A stretch of DNA of 64,000 bases from Ctenosaura bakeri (Eukaryota; Chordata; Lepidosauria; Squamata; Iguanidae). A model generated the notes under the pieces. The model saw nothing but the letters and a program-made list of their open reading frames with translations, was not told where the DNA came from and did no database searches. Both the position numbers and the translations under genes were made by a program. The stretch lies in NCBI GenBank assembly GCA_948474755.1, contig CAOLHI010001238.1, positions 186,001 through 250,000 of the forward strand, read 5' to 3'. Shown in pieces: positions 33,704-45,496 of the stretch; position 1 is the stretch's first letter, and the number at the start of each line of letters is the position of its first letter.

Positions 33704-34011
33704 GAGTGAGCTTCTTTTATGATGCTCCAGAGACTGGAATATGAACCAATGGATTCAAATTACAAGAAAAGCGATTTCACTAAACATTAGGAAGAACTTT
33801 ATTGTAAGAACTGTTTGACAGTGGAATGTCAATGAGTGTTCAGAGGGGTGTAAATGTGCATGTGGGCCCTCCTTTCTTGGAGGGCTCTAAACAGAAGTTG
33901 GAAGTAAATCTTTCTGGAATGCTATCGCTCTGTATACCTGCATGGCAAGAGGTTGGACTAGATGGTCTTTGTCACTCCTTCCAGCTGTATAATTCTGAAT
34001 TCTATGTGATC
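33704..34011 (+). mobile_element. CR1 LINE 3' region, downstream part
   Basis: TGCTCCAGAGACTGGAATAT, CATTAGGAAGAACTTTATTG, GACAGTGGAATGTC and GGTTGGACTAGATGGTCTTT, then TGTATAATTCTGAATTCTAT, are the terminal CR1 3' sequence. It joins the part ending at 32723. Confidence 0.88.
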
Positions 34012-34200
34012 TCATCCCCCTACCTCAGTACTTCCTGCTATCTGACTGACAATGGTTCTCAAATAAATATTGACAAATCTGGATTATTTTAAACCATGGA
34101 ATGGTGAACTTCAGACCCAAACCTTCAACACATCCTCTGTGACTAAACAATGCCCTATGTTGGGGTTGAGTCATGATACATACTGTTTTGTGCAGACTTT

Positions 34201-34470
34201 GACCTTTTTTGCACCTTAACTGTCCCTGATGGCATCTTGTGGGGATCCTGGCAGCAGCTCTGCCAGGAGGCTCCCCTCTTGGCTCCCCTCCTGGCATGAT
34301 GAGAGTGCTCCCCTCTGCACCAGCTGCCTCTGATATCCAGGAATTGTGATGGTCCTGCCTCTTCCTGCCACAGAGCAGCCATTGTGCTTCTGGAACCTCC
34401 ACATAACAAATAAATGTGGGGATAGGAAAAGGATGGGACCATGACAATGTCATGCAGAACTGTTGTCATG
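34201..34470. mobile_element. MITE, subfamily B2, outer copy, left part
   Basis: GACCTTTTTTGCACC is a decayed GGCC terminus. The body (GTGGGGATCCTGGCAGCAGC, GATAGGAAAAGGATGGGACC) matches the 8800 and 38808 copies. It is interrupted at ATG (34468-34470) by a second copy of the same family and continues at 34924-34981. Confidence 0.7.
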
Positions 34471-34923
34471 GGCCCTTTTCGCATGTGATTTTGCTTGCGT
34501 GAGCACCCCTTGAGCGCCGCGCAAATGGGAGCATCGCTGGGCACAACGCACTCCCACTTGCGCAGCGCTCACGAGGCTGAAGCGGGGCCTGGGCATATTT
34601 TTTGATTTTCAGCTTGAAGCCGAAAATAGCCTGCGCTTGCACAACGCTCGCACCGCCCTCGCGCAATGCTCGTGCCGCTCTCACACACTTACCTGCCATG
34701 CAGTGCGTCAGGGAGCTGGTGCAGCCACGCTTCCTTCCTCCAAAGCAGCCTACAGCTCCCACAGTGCCCTGCGGAAGGAAGGGGTGGGGCGCTCGCGCGA
34801 CGGTCGCGTAATCAGGAAGCGACCTGCGGAAGGAAGGAGGGGGAAGCAGCAGCATCTCGAAGGAGGCTTCTCGTGTGAGACGCTCTCCCCCGTCACGCTA
34901 AAAGGTAAGATGCGAAAAGGGCC
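34471..34923 (-). mobile_element. MITE, subfamily B2, inner nested copy, TSD ATG
   Basis: The 453-bp element runs from GGCCCTTTTCGCA to TGCGAAAAGGGCC, a perfect 13-bp inverted repeat, with ATG on both sides (34468-34470, 34924-34926). It is the most CpG-rich of the set, with many intact CG pairs, as expected of a younger insertion. The right end reads AAAAGGTAAGATGCG. Four overlapping open frames over 60 codons lie here and are by-products. Confidence 0.85.
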
Positions 34924-34981
34924 ATGGTCCCATCCTTCTCCTATCCCTTTGGCGGGTTGGGAGGGTGGAGTGGAGAGGGCC
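34924..34981. mobile_element. MITE, subfamily B2, outer copy, right part
   Basis: ATGGTCCCATCCTTCTCCTA resumes the outer element and ends GGAGAGGGCC. The arm is the complement of GGATGGGACCAT at 34427-34442, so the outer copy is palindromic around the insertion point. Confidence 0.65.
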
Positions 34982-35962
34982 CTAGTTTAAATTGAATGCC
35001 TAACAGTGAGCTGCATTCAGCAAAGCAGTGGATGTTCAAATTTAAATTTCCAGATGAAAGAGGAAAAAATAGCAGAAATCATTAGACAATAACTCTTTAA
35101 AGCTTTGATTTATGTCCAAAAGATAAAAGTTTGCTACTGACATGTAGTGGAACAATGCAAGCCAAATGTCCTGCACTAACCATAATGTGATTGGGTATTA
35201 AAAAGGTGAAAAGAGTATGTGGGGAAAATGCACATAGAACAAAAACAATAGGCTTTGTATACTTTCTCATCTCCTGTCATTTGAGGTTTGCCTTTGAAAG
35301 AAATAACAGAATCAGTTTTAAAATATTGCATTTTTGTTTTAGTTGCATTGATCCTGTTGAGATTCATTCTTTCAGCTCAACAATTCTCTCTTGTGATTTC
35401 TCTAGTACCACAGAGAAAGTAAAGTTAATAACAAAAGAAAGGCCAGCTTTAAAAAAATGTATTTATTGTCAATTGTAATTCAGCTATTAAATGGACTCTC
35501 ATCATATGGGGAATTGTGCTCAGTTTTACATTTTTTTAAAAGTGTGGGGGTGTATAATTTGAACTTACAAAAATATTTTATTTAGTTGAATTGTGTGAAC
35601 TTATCAGGAAGGATTGACTTTCCTTCCCCCCCCCCATTCTGTACCTCTCCAGGGTGTTTTCAGTGTTATGGCATTGAACCTCAATATAGCTGTTTATTTG
35701 CAGAATTTTCTAGAGCAAGCCATATATGACATTTGCTTAAAAGCGGTTCATGACAGCTTACTTCTGCCTCTGCATTAAATATGAGTTTTCTTTGTGTATA
35801 CGTCTAGATTTTTCCAGTTCTGAAAACCAGGACAATGTGTGTTGTCCCACTGCTCGAGACAGGAGGACAGAGGCACTGCATTGCTTCCGGGGGCCCTGCT
35901 ACTTTATCTCCACTGGCCTAAACCCTAGCCTCCACCCATTTCCACTCATTCTTGTTTTGTCT
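34982..35962. other. Gene-free AT-rich unique stretch
   Basis: No recognised gene or repeat. Confidence 0.4.
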
Positions 35963-36160
35963 TTGTTGTTGTTGTGTGCCTTCAAGTCATTTCTGACTTA
36001 CGACAACCCTAAGGCAAATCTATCATGGGGTTTTCTGGGACTGAGTGTGTGATATGCCCAAGGTCACTCAGTGGGTTTCCATGGCTGAGTGGGAAATCAA
36101 ACCCTGGTCCCCAGGGTCTTTAGTCAACTGCTCAAACTACTACATCACATTGGCTCTCTC
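35963..36160 (-). mobile_element. tRNA-derived SINE, antisense
   Basis: On the plus strand the order is TTGTTGTTGTGTGCCTTCAA, ATCATGGGGTTTTCTGGGAC, CCCAAGGTCACTCAGTGGGT, then AATCAAACCCTGGTCCCCAG (B-box region reversed) and ACATCACATTGGCTC. A deletion relative to the 4582 copy removes the middle of the body. Confidence 0.85.
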
Positions 36161-36453
36161 CTGCTGCCATTTACTTCCTATCAAATAGCTAGCTCTTATG
36201 GGTCATACAAAGGAGCAAACTGTTGCAATCAGGGAGTCATCTCAGATCATCTGAGTCCCTGCCATGCACGCAGTCTCCATAGACGATGCTCTCATAATTA
36301 GTATTCTCAGATCTGAGAATCTGGACCCTCTTCTCCTGGCCTCAGGGCATGGGGAGAGATTTCATGGCAAGAATATCACCTTGAAAAATGTGTATTTTTC
36401 TCCTTTTTTGAGTATTTTTTTTAAAGTCCCACATAGTGTGCAGCTGATGCATC

Positions 36454-36465
36454 ATAATAATAATG

Positions 36466-36506
<41 letters not shown>

Positions 36507-36507
36507 T
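36454..36507. repeat. (AAT)n microsatellite
   Basis: AAT units with one ATG interruption at the start. TTTTTATCCCACCTCTCCC follows and resembles a reversed L2-type LINE tail, so the array may have grown from that tail. Confidence 0.9.
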
Positions 36508-36980
36508 TTTATCCCACCTCTCCCATTCTTATTGACATCGCCAAGGGCTGCCCATCATAACAACGACTTTGTCTCATTACTAGGCCGTACTTCCTGTGAC
36601 ATCGCTATGCACTGTCCCTTGTTCTCAGTTTTGGGCACTCAAATCTCAGATTCTGGGTTAGTCTTGCTTTGGGAACCCTAATCATAAGGCCTTTCCTTAA
36701 AGATCTGTAAGCTACCCACCATCCATTTCTTTGCTGTGGCAATACCTTGCTCTGTAGAGCTTGCTTGGTTTCCTCCAGATAACAGCATTCACTGCTGCAG
36801 GTAGGATTGCTAGATCTCAGGGTCTGACCATGAGCCTCCAGTTTTTGTGGATCATCTCAAAGCAAGAGACAAGAGTGCAAACACTGCAGTTTTGATTGTT
36901 TCGGCTCCAGACAAAAAGAAGGGTTTTTTTACAAGACTCAAACTCAGCTAGTAGAGCAGCAGCTTGGTACAGTTCCCAAG
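36508..36980. other. Gene-free unique stretch
   Basis: Possible LINE-tail remnant at the left; nothing else recognised. Confidence 0.35.
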
Positions 36981-37180
36981 GCTTTGTTACTCTGTTCTCT
37001 GGGGAACCCGGGAGGGGCGCCCAAATAACTAAAACACAAACACAAAGTTGGGGAAATTAGCTGGAGCACTCACTAAAGCTAGCGAGAGACAGGGTAACTT
37101 AGCAGGGATCTTACAACCCAGCGTCTATTGGGTCAGGTCAATCAAGCAGTCAGACAGTTTTAAAATGGCAAAAACGATGT

Positions 37181-37186
37181 TTTATT
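37181..37186 (-). terminator. Polyadenylation signal of LTR copy 5
   Basis: AATAAA on the minus strand in the predicted R region. Confidence 0.55.
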
Positions 37187-37430
37187 GAAAGACAAACAAA
37201 CAGTAAAGACACCACAATCACTCCATTAACTAGAGAGTTGGAAATAGGGATTTTTGGGGGCAATGGGTGATACGACACCTTTCTCGTAGTCCTGAAGAAG
37301 TTGAAGATGGAATTCGTTGGGGTGTAGGAAAGAAAGCTCAGTGCAGTTCGCTGAGGGGAGCTCGCCGGACAAAACGGCAGCAAGGTGGTCTGGAACTCAG
37401 GAGCAATCCGAGGTGGTCTCAGAATCGGGG

Positions 37431-37440
37431 GGTTTATATA
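37431..37440 (-). promoter_or_regulatory. TATA box of LTR copy 5
   Basis: TATATAAACC on the minus strand at the family's conserved position. Confidence 0.55.
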
Positions 37441-37871
37441 GGGCGAATTGTGACTGCAGGCCATGCCTTACTTGGTGAGAACAATGCGAGTTTGGAGTGG
37501 GACAAAGCTTTGGAAAAGGACAAGTTTAACATGATTGGCTTAGCGCTGAATCAACAATAGTGTAGCCAGTATGCAAATGCATGGTACTTAGTTCGGCTTT
37601 GTAAGACTATTGGCTCAGAGCCGGGCGCCTTTGTTAGTGTCGCGCTTAAGAAAAAAGGTGTTTGCAGAAGAGGTCCCTGAAGCAACGGATTGGCTCTGTT
37701 CTGCCTGCCTAGGTGGAGAATCCAACAATTACCGGCCGTGCCTGTTTACATGCTTGTCTGGAGGCCTCGCAAACACTTGCAGTGGGGTGGCAGAGGAAGG
37801 CCGAATGGTTTTGATATCAAAAGCGATATCAAGTGCTATCTCTGGGTAGGCCTGGGCCACAGTAACAGCTT

Positions 37872-38060
37872 AATTGATTGATTGTTACAATGTGCAAAAA
37901 TTATTCAGGGGGTCTATGTATTTCTAATGCGCATATTTCATGTGCACACTGCAAAAACTTTTACCAATGAATTTATTTTTATGAACTGTTTTCTCTATAA
38001 TGATGCTTTTCTATCTTTGGTTTACACTACTGGATACATTTTCTGTGTATTTCTCCATAG
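37872..38060. other. Unique spacer
   Basis: Nothing recognised. Confidence 0.4.
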
Positions 38061-38080
38061 CCTGCCTGCCTGCCTGCCTT

Positions 38081-38145
<65 letters not shown>

Positions 38146-38195
38146 CCTTCCTTTCTTCCTTCCTTCCTTCCTTCCCTTTTTTTTTGGGGGGGGGG
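38061..38195. repeat. Compound pyrimidine microsatellite with G run
   Basis: In order: CCTG units, CT and TTTC units, a long CT run, CTTT/CCTT units, TTCC units, T9, then G10. The strand asymmetry (pure pyrimidine, then a G tract) suits triplex or quadruplex formation, by inference. Frames read as serine/leucine or lysine/glutamate strings and are not genes. Confidence 0.92.
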
Positions 38196-38804
38196 CTTAC
38201 ATACCAGTTTGCTCATTAGCTCAGGAGATATAAATTTGATACATTTGGACCAAAATTTTAATACAATGCTTTATTTACTCTTTCAATAAACTCTCAGTTT
38301 TTAAGAAAAACAAACACTTTGCAGCACATTCAAACAACAATGCCAAGCATAAGGCTAGGGTAGACTCTTCTAAAAGAAATGTTTATTTTATATATGCAGA
38401 GATTTTTTAAAAAAAATAGAGAAGAATTCAAATTTCTGATTTCTAGACTGTAATATGACATGGTGTATGCCAGCAAGACATATGTCATTAGGGACTGTTG
38501 ACTTATTAGATTGTCTCTTGGGATGGTTGGATGTAAAAAAGTGTATGGAGTTGCAGAATGCAATGTGAAAGTAATGAAGAGGGTAATCTTTAGGTAATAG
38601 ATTAGCATAGGATTAGCAACTAGGGTCACAGACAGCACTGGCATCCCCCAATGTAGCGAGTAGCTTCTTCCACTGCCATCATTGAAGTTGACAAAAACAC
38701 ACTATTTCCCCCTGAAACAAGGCATGAGTACAAATTACTTTTGCACCTTGAACTCAGTGGGCAAGAACTGAAGTAAGCTGAGTGGAAAGGGGAAAGCAGG
38801 AGAT
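38196..38804. other. Gene-free unique stretch
   Basis: No recognised gene or repeat. Confidence 0.4.
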
Positions 38805-38807
38805 AGA

Positions 38808-39228
38808 GGCCCTTTCTGCAGCTAACCTTTTACTGAAGCCATCCTGTGGGGATCCCAGGGTTGGTGCTCCTGGGAGGGGAGTGCAACAGAAGTGCTCCCC
38901 TCCACATGGAGGGGATGGAAGGAAGTACGATGACTCCACCCGTGCTTTCCACAGCACAGCCCAACCCTTTTGCAGGGTGTGCTGGGGGAGGAAGTGCAGC
39001 CATTGCACTTCCTGACCCTCTACTCAGCAGGTAAGTGCAGGAGGGCAGTGAGGGGACTTTGCAATTGTGGTTCATTGATGGAAAAAAAACTTCAGTGATT
39101 TACTCCACGATTGCGACAGGTGGCCACAGGATTGCAGTGGGATTGCAATGGCATCATACAGAACTATCACTGTGGTCCTGTCGTGATCCTGTCACCATTG
39201 CGGGTTGGAAGCAGGCTTTGGAAAGGCC
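38808..39228 (+). mobile_element. MITE, GGCC-TIR family, subfamily B2
   Basis: The 421-bp element runs from GGCCCTTTCTGCAGC to TTTGGAAAGGCC, with AGA on both sides (38805-38807, 39229-39231). The body contains TGGGGATCCCAGGGTTGGTG and the donor-like CAGGTAAGTGCAGG at 39031. Overlapping open frames on both strands are by-products of GC content. Confidence 0.82.
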
Positions 39229-39231
39229 AGA

Positions 39232-40277
39232 GAAAGGAACTGGGACAGTTTAAAAACGTCTGAAAAAATGAGACAATAGAGGATTAATTGGGATTGTCCC
39301 TGCCAAATTGGGACACAATAACACAATAAATGTTGACCTCAAAAGCATTGTAGATGGTAGTATTCCAATTTATTAGAGGATGTGGTAAAAAGAAAGTTAC
39401 ATATTTTTTAATGTATCTCTTAAACTACTGTTGCTTATTTTGAGATATGGTTCCATAAAGCATGGCTTTCAGTTCACAATTCTGTAGCATAAACTGCACT
39501 GAAGAAACAGCAGGCCTCTGCAAAGTCCCTTTTCAAACTACTTTTGAAAGTTAATTGTACCTTATAATCTACTAGATGGGGAGGATCTTTCCCCAGCTGA
39601 AGTGCCTTGTTATCAGCTTTTATTCTCCTTCTATCATTTCCACTTTCCTATTAATTATTTTTACACCACGGTTTCATATGTTGGATTTGGTATTTAGACA
39701 TCCCGGTGCTTTATAATAAAGTGTCTGTATTAAGCTCATTTCATTGAACCAGCTCATGATTTTTGATGTTATTTATACTACTCCAATTTAGTGGGAATAA
39801 ACCTGATTCATCTTCTGGGACCAAAGTAAAACTCAGAAAGCTGATGTCAATATTCAGCTACTTGTCTACATTTCAAGGAGAAAAATGTAACACTTGGAAA
39901 GTTGCCTTGTTGCATTAAGTATATTAATTAGAGTTATCTCAAAAGCTCTGAAAGCCTTGATAGGAATTGCTGCAGGTTTCAGGGATATTTCCTTGCAGAG
40001 GCCAGCTTATATATCACATACCAGTTGGTATATTTGTAGTCCAGTAATTCTCCTATGAGCCTTTTCTTCTCCATTTCTGACATAATTGCTGAAATATCCT
40101 AATTCTGGGAAACTAAAACTTTTGAGGAACGTTGTCTTGGGTGTAATCCAAATGGAAATCAAATTTAGAATCCCTTTTCCAAAGACAGTTTTGCCAGAGA
40201 AAGATGGAAGATGGGAAGATAAGAGAGGTAAATATATGAACCATCAAAATGCTAAGGAAGAGGAGGTTTCACTGTAC
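39232..40277. other. Gene-free AT-rich unique stretch
   Basis: No gene or transposon identified. The segment about 39600-39760 has low repeat character. Confidence 0.35.
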
Positions 40278-40515
40278 ATTCAGTGGTGGCACTTGGAGTG
40301 TGTGGAGGGGGGGCAGGAGGAGGGCAGGGCTACAGCGTGAGGAGCGTGGCCACTGTGCGTGGGGGTGTGGTTGTGGCATGTTTGGGTGTGGCCAGGGCAT
40401 GTGTAGACAAGGCCAGGGTGTGCAGGGGTGTGGCAACGAGCTGGGACACCCCAGAAACTTTGCCGCACATGGTGAATCACCCTCCAGGCCCCCATGTCCC
40501 TACGCGACTGTGTAC
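40278..40515 (+). mobile_element. GC-rich interspersed repeat, second copy
   Basis: It starts CAGTGGTGGCACTTGGAGTG and has GGCCAGGGCATGTG and GGCCAGGGTGTGCAGGGGTG units, then AGCTGGGACACCCCAGAAAC. The order of blocks is the same as at 22031-22210, with more internal units. Open frames on both strands follow the GC-rich core. Confidence 0.6.
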
Positions 40516-42675
40516 ATTCAGGCTCTGAAAACGACCAAACATGATGACACTATTCTAGTCCATATTACAAGGCCTTCTTATTTTACCGTTACTGACAAAG
40601 AGAGAGTCTTGCCTGTTCTCAGAACTTGAAAAACCTTTGGGGCTACTTCTTCCAAAATCCTCTAATCAACAGAGCCAGCAGGATTCAAGATGTTGAAGCC
40701 CAGTTTTTCCAAGTTGTGCATGTCTATTAGCTTTTATAACATAATTTTGGTTATGTTGTGTCCCTTCAAGGCATAGCTCGAACTAAACTGCATCATGAAA
40801 AGTCCTTATTTTTTGAAAAAAATTATCTCTCTCTGGCTTAGAATTCTTAATGCATCTTCAATCTGGCAGACAATCTAAAAAAATGGCAATTAGTAGCAGC
40901 ACTGATGATTCTCAAACTGACTGATAGCTTTTTTTTATATATCCTTTATCAGATTGTGAGTCTATCTGCTCCTTTGTCTGTTTTCTGTCTTTGCTCTCTT
41001 TTTTTTCCAGTTCTTCCTCCTTGCTTTTGTCTCTGGCACTTTAAACTTCACCACTCACATTTTTTGTAGGGCAAGCTGAGAAAATTACATTGCTTAGTTG
41101 CAGTGATGTCCATAACTTTGCAGTGGCAGTATATTGAGCATGAAGAAGGAAGGAAGAGAGGAAGGAAGGCCTGCCCTCCTCTGCGTAGTAGAGCTGCATT
41201 GCACTATGGCTGTGAAGAGAGGATGGGTAATAGAGGAGGAGTGTGAGTGGATTATTTCTTTTCTAGTACAAGATTACAGTCCCAAATCATACAAGAAATA
41301 TGGGAGCAATGGCCTGATTCAGAGTACTGACATGCTTTACAAACATCCCAAACTCATATTTCAAGCTGGGCCATTATGAAATTGGATGACATCGCTAATA
41401 AATATTCACATAATACAAACATATCGTTTATCTAACAAAGAGAAAACAGACTGCTTGCTTCCTGGTGAACCTGTTTTGGTAGGCAAATCTATTTCCTATA
41501 GATCATTTAGGTAAAACATATCATTCTTCCTTGATCAGTTGACTGTGAAATTTTATCATTTTGAAAACTTTTGTTTCCTTCAAGGGTTATTGCTTCATCT
41601 GAACTGCATTTAACATTTTTTAACTCAGGACTCAAAAATCAAAATCCTTCCATATAGGATTAAGCTTTGGCACATAATTCATTTTTCCCCTTTCAAAATA
41701 GTTGCACTGCACATTTGGAAATTCAGTTTCTGTCCTTTCATCCATTTCCCCCCCACTGATTAATAAAAGGATTAATAACAGGATAGTAATCAGGACTCAC
41801 CCCTTTATTTTTATCTTCTTTTAAAAAAAATGGATTTCCTGAAAGTACTGTACTAAATAGGTTTGAATGTTTTGTTACAAATGATGGATAAGTAGTAAAT
41901 GACATAGATAGAACTTGGCAATGTAACTTTTTTGTAGGAATGTGATTATTTGCTAATTTTCTTCTCAAGGTAAGCAATGAACCATTTTAGTAATTTTCTT
42001 TCCACTCTGAGCAACATTTGTGCATATTATTTTCGAACAAAAAACAGAATTTTCCACATAGGAAACAGCATTTTCTGTACAGAATATAGTTTTGTTTACT
42101 GACCTGAAAATCTTTTTTTTCCTACACAAAAGCTAAGTACAAATTTTGTGTAGAATATGTCCCAAACTGTGAAGATTCTTTTCAGTCCAAGAGTCTTCTC
42201 ATCACAGTTTCTCAACACTTGGGAATTTTTTTAACATCCTCAAATATTTTTGAATATTTTTCCCATCCTTATTTTATTAGGTCCATAACTTCCAGAATTC
42301 CCCAGGAAATAAAACTTTTCCAAGCTTTGGCTATATATATGGACATGAATCAAGCATATAACATCTAACAAGCATTTAAAGGTTAACTATATGGAATATT
42401 TCTATCCTACCTTTCAGTCACAAAAACTCTGTAACGACATTTGGTCACAACACATTTTTTTAAAAAACAATAGCCATAACGCTCTAAAATCAAATGATAA
42501 AGAAATCAAGGAGCAAGTTAGAGTCAGTAGAACAATCAAAGCACCATAATTGCTAAAAATTATGCTTCAGTATGAAGGTTTTATTTGATCAAGTGAGATT
42601 AAACCATAGACTATAGGTTTGGAATGTGTGGCCCTTTACATTTTTCTTTTATATATAAATGATTTAGATTTCAGG
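40516..42675. other. Gene-free AT-rich stretch
   Basis: About 2.1 kb contains no supported gene or transposon. Confidence 0.4.
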
Positions 42676-42765
42676 AAGAGTTTGGAAAAGTTACTTTTTT
42701 TGACCAGTGATCATGGTGGCTAGGAATTCAGGATGCTCTAATCCAAAAAGTAATTGTATTCAGAA
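42676..42765. mobile_element. Decayed palindromic MITE fragment, family C
   Basis: TTGGAAAAGTTACTTTTTTT, TCATGGTGGCTAGGAATTCA and CTCTAATCCAAAAAGTAATT keep the family order, but the left/right symmetry is largely lost. Confidence 0.55.
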
Positions 42766-45297
42766 TCAATCAAAATGCTAGACTCCAGTTTGAGGATCAT
42801 CTAAAATCTTCCATATGCTGGTAGCTGCACATTGGGTTCGACCTGGTGAGGAATATCTACCCATAATAGGTCCAATAATATTAGTACCCTCAATGCCAAT
42901 GCCAGAAATGTCTCAGGTCTGTCACAAAAGCCATTTCAGGTTTTGAAATATTTTACAGAGCAGTCATACTGAAACTTACTGAATCTACTGAAGGGAGCAT
43001 GGTAGGGTAGCCATCAGATCTAAAACCATGCCAGGCTTCCTCTAGGAGATGGGGTACTATGGCAAATCAGGTTTGTCATATGTTGCCCTCTCCTTTTTGG
43101 GGGGCAGGAGGGCTTTGATGTGTGAATTCAGATCTCCCACTCTGCTGGTGGACTCCCCTATCCCTGAGCAAAAAAGGATATTTTCTGCATGCTGTGCCTA
43201 TGGAGATCGGAGCTGGGATCAGTGCAGTCATGCTGGCTAGGGAATTCTGGTAAGTACAGCACAAAAAGGAACTTTTCTAAGCTCTGTATGTATCCCCTTC
43301 AGGGTACTGTAAAAGTACAGATTTATAATCTTCAACAGGTATATACCACTGTTACAAGGAATGGATTGAGACAGTGCTTGATGTAGGACAAACAAGGAAT
43401 TCGTGAAGAAGGAGGAAGTTCTGTGACAAAGGAAAGAGGTAGTTTACTCCCTTTAGTTGTTATTTCTTTTTGCCAGTGGTGGTACAATGCAAGTTAGGGA
43501 TTTCCCCCCACCTATTAGCAACACATAAACCTCACCACCATCACCATGATCAACAGAACATATTACCTGTCACTTGGAAGGCTGATCAGTGACCTCTGAG
43601 AACTTTCCCAACCCTATATTTCAATGGCTGCATAAAGCATGTTCCTAGGCATTTTCCTGGATTAGAGGAAAACTGATTAGCTGCTCTGTGTTTTTCTCTA
43701 TTTCTTTTCCCCATGTCAAATAAACTGAACTTTTCAATATGTATAAATATATTCATAATGATAATCTTGCAATAGACCTCTTGCTGCATGGCCTTATTCT
43801 GTGCTTTGTACTCATTTAAGTGGATTTCCATTTGCATGGAAAAAATAATCTTTCTTTTTCTCATCTGTTACATTATTGATTTTTTCCCTTCAGGTAGTTA
43901 TCTGCAGCAGTGCTCACAAATACATTCGTAGTTTAATATTGTCACAGGGAGTTGATTTCCTATAAGCTATTGACCATAAACCATGATAAATTTAGGATCT
44001 ATTTCTTCTCCTTTTTAAAAGTTCAGTGAAAACTTAGGAAATCATTTTTTAACCCATCCTTACTCTTTTTCTTTGTTTACTAATGCACCATCTATCCAAA
44101 CTATTTGACCTAAACCTTGATGAAATGGCAGATTTGCATCGTTTGGTTGAGTGTTCAATTAGGAAGGAACAGTTAGGTTACAAATGTGGAGGTAACATAA
44201 ACCCTCTTCAGGAGGTCTAAATATGTGCCACCTGTAATATTCAGGGTTGGATAAAATCGAGCATGTGATCCAAATGCATACCCTAATGATCTCTTTGAAC
44301 ACCTCAAGTCCCCTGGATGCTCCCTTGCTGGGACAAATGGTGGATAGTGTTCTCTCCCAGGCATGGCAGTTTTCATTTCAACCTAATCTCATCTTATCTT
44401 CTATCTCCAAAATCTAACCCCATAAGTAGATCTCAACCTCTTTCATTCTGCTCTACTGATTACCACTATTTTCTACTCCTCTGAAGGGGGAGTACAAATA
44501 AGCATGCTAGGTTTCCCACCACTACCGTCATTGCCCTCTTCCAAGCAGCTTGGCCTGGTTTTCCATGTACAATTCCGATGGGGTTATAAGGAGGAAGAAT
44601 GGCCACTGTTTCAAATACCTCTTTAAACCACACAGCTGCTTCTTCCACCTCAGAGAAATGAAAAGAATTGGGAGACATTCTGGTGGAGGCTTGTCTTCGG
44701 GAATGAAAGGTTAAAAGCTAAATCTAATTAGTCCCAACTACAGTGGACAGGTTTGAATTAATGTGAACTTGTAAGTCAACAGCTCGGTATGTTTTAGAGA
44801 TTCAGTGGTTTGTTCTCCCTGAGACTAGCAATTAGCCCTATGGCTAAAGAAACTGGGGAACTCATGTAATCTATAGTCCTTTCCCTAACAAAAATGAGGC
44901 AAATGGAAGCCCAGAAACACCTCGACACAATTAGGCTGCAAAGAAAGACAGTAATGCAGAAACATTTACATTGAGAGGATATGTATCAATCTATTAATAA
45001 ATAAATAAAAGTGGAGAAAGACAGGAAGACCCACAAGGGAACTGAAGCCTGGTGGGAAAGACACTTTTCACGACAAGCTAATTATGTTCAGGCTGGCCTA
45101 AGGCAAATAGATGGTGATGTATGTTAGAGAATGCCAGGCAGGGATAGTTTCTACATTACTGAAACCTCAGGAGAAGTTTGTTTGTTGTGCTTTGTGAACT
45201 CTTTGGAGGAAGGATGGGACATGCATGGGTTTAGACGCTCCTCATTTTACCATCATAACATTCAGTCCTGTGAGGTATGTTTGACTCAGAGCCTGGA
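42766..45297. other. Gene-free unique stretch
   Basis: No gene or clear transposon was seen. CATGCTGGCTAGGGAATTCTGG (about 43229) may be another scrap of a palindromic MITE. Confidence 0.4.
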
Positions 45298-45390
45298 CCA
45301 TTATTTTGGACAGCAGCTCCCAAAATCTACCAGCTGTTTTTTGCATCAGTGTGTGTGATTTCAAACAGCTATAATCCAAAAGTTGTTGTT
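45298..45390. mobile_element. Decayed family C MITE fragment
   Basis: TTTTGGACAGCAGCTCCCAA and CAGCTATAATCCAAAAGTTG keep the two arms of the family. Confidence 0.45.
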
Positions 45391-45429
45391 GTTTTTTTTA
45401 ATTACAAATCCAGTTGTAGTTTAGCTAAA

Positions 45430-45495
45430 ACCAAAGTCACCACTGACTTTCGTGACAGGGCAGGGGTTTGAACCTGCGTCACCTCCATCCTACCA
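45430..45495 (-). mobile_element. tRNA-derived SINE head fragment, antisense
   Basis: On the minus strand, GACGCAGGTTCAAACCCCTG contains a B box, followed by CCTGTCACGAAAGTCAGTGG, the usual SINE continuation. It is too short and broken for a tRNA gene. Confidence 0.5.
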
Positions 45496-45496
45496 T

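Larger units (their letters stand above)
36985..37867 (-). mobile_element. Solo LTR, copy 5, TSD GCTT
   Basis: The 883-bp minus-strand LTR starts TGTTACTCTG in plus coordinates and ends CACAGTAACA. GCTT flanks it (36981-36984, 37868-37871). The reversed TATA box is at 37431-37440 (TATATAAACC) and the reversed AATAAA at 37181-37186. The near-terminal GGGGAACCCGGGAGGGGCGC block is nearly identical to copy 4, so these two are close relatives. Confidence 0.92.

Noticed and set aside
34025..34544. Two open frames of 129-142 codons on the minus strand
   Set aside because: They cross the palindromic outer MITE; translations show no domain.
34466..34990. Apparent CpG island and open frames, possible promoter or first exon
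   Set aside because: The CpG-rich block is bounded exactly by MITE terminal repeats with an ATG duplication.
37882..38289. 135-codon open frame
   Set aside because: It is built from the compound microsatellite (serine/leucine strings).
45455..45485. tRNA gene on the minus strand
   Set aside because: Only a B-box-like GGTTCAAACCC is present; there is no cloverleaf, and the flanks match a SINE.
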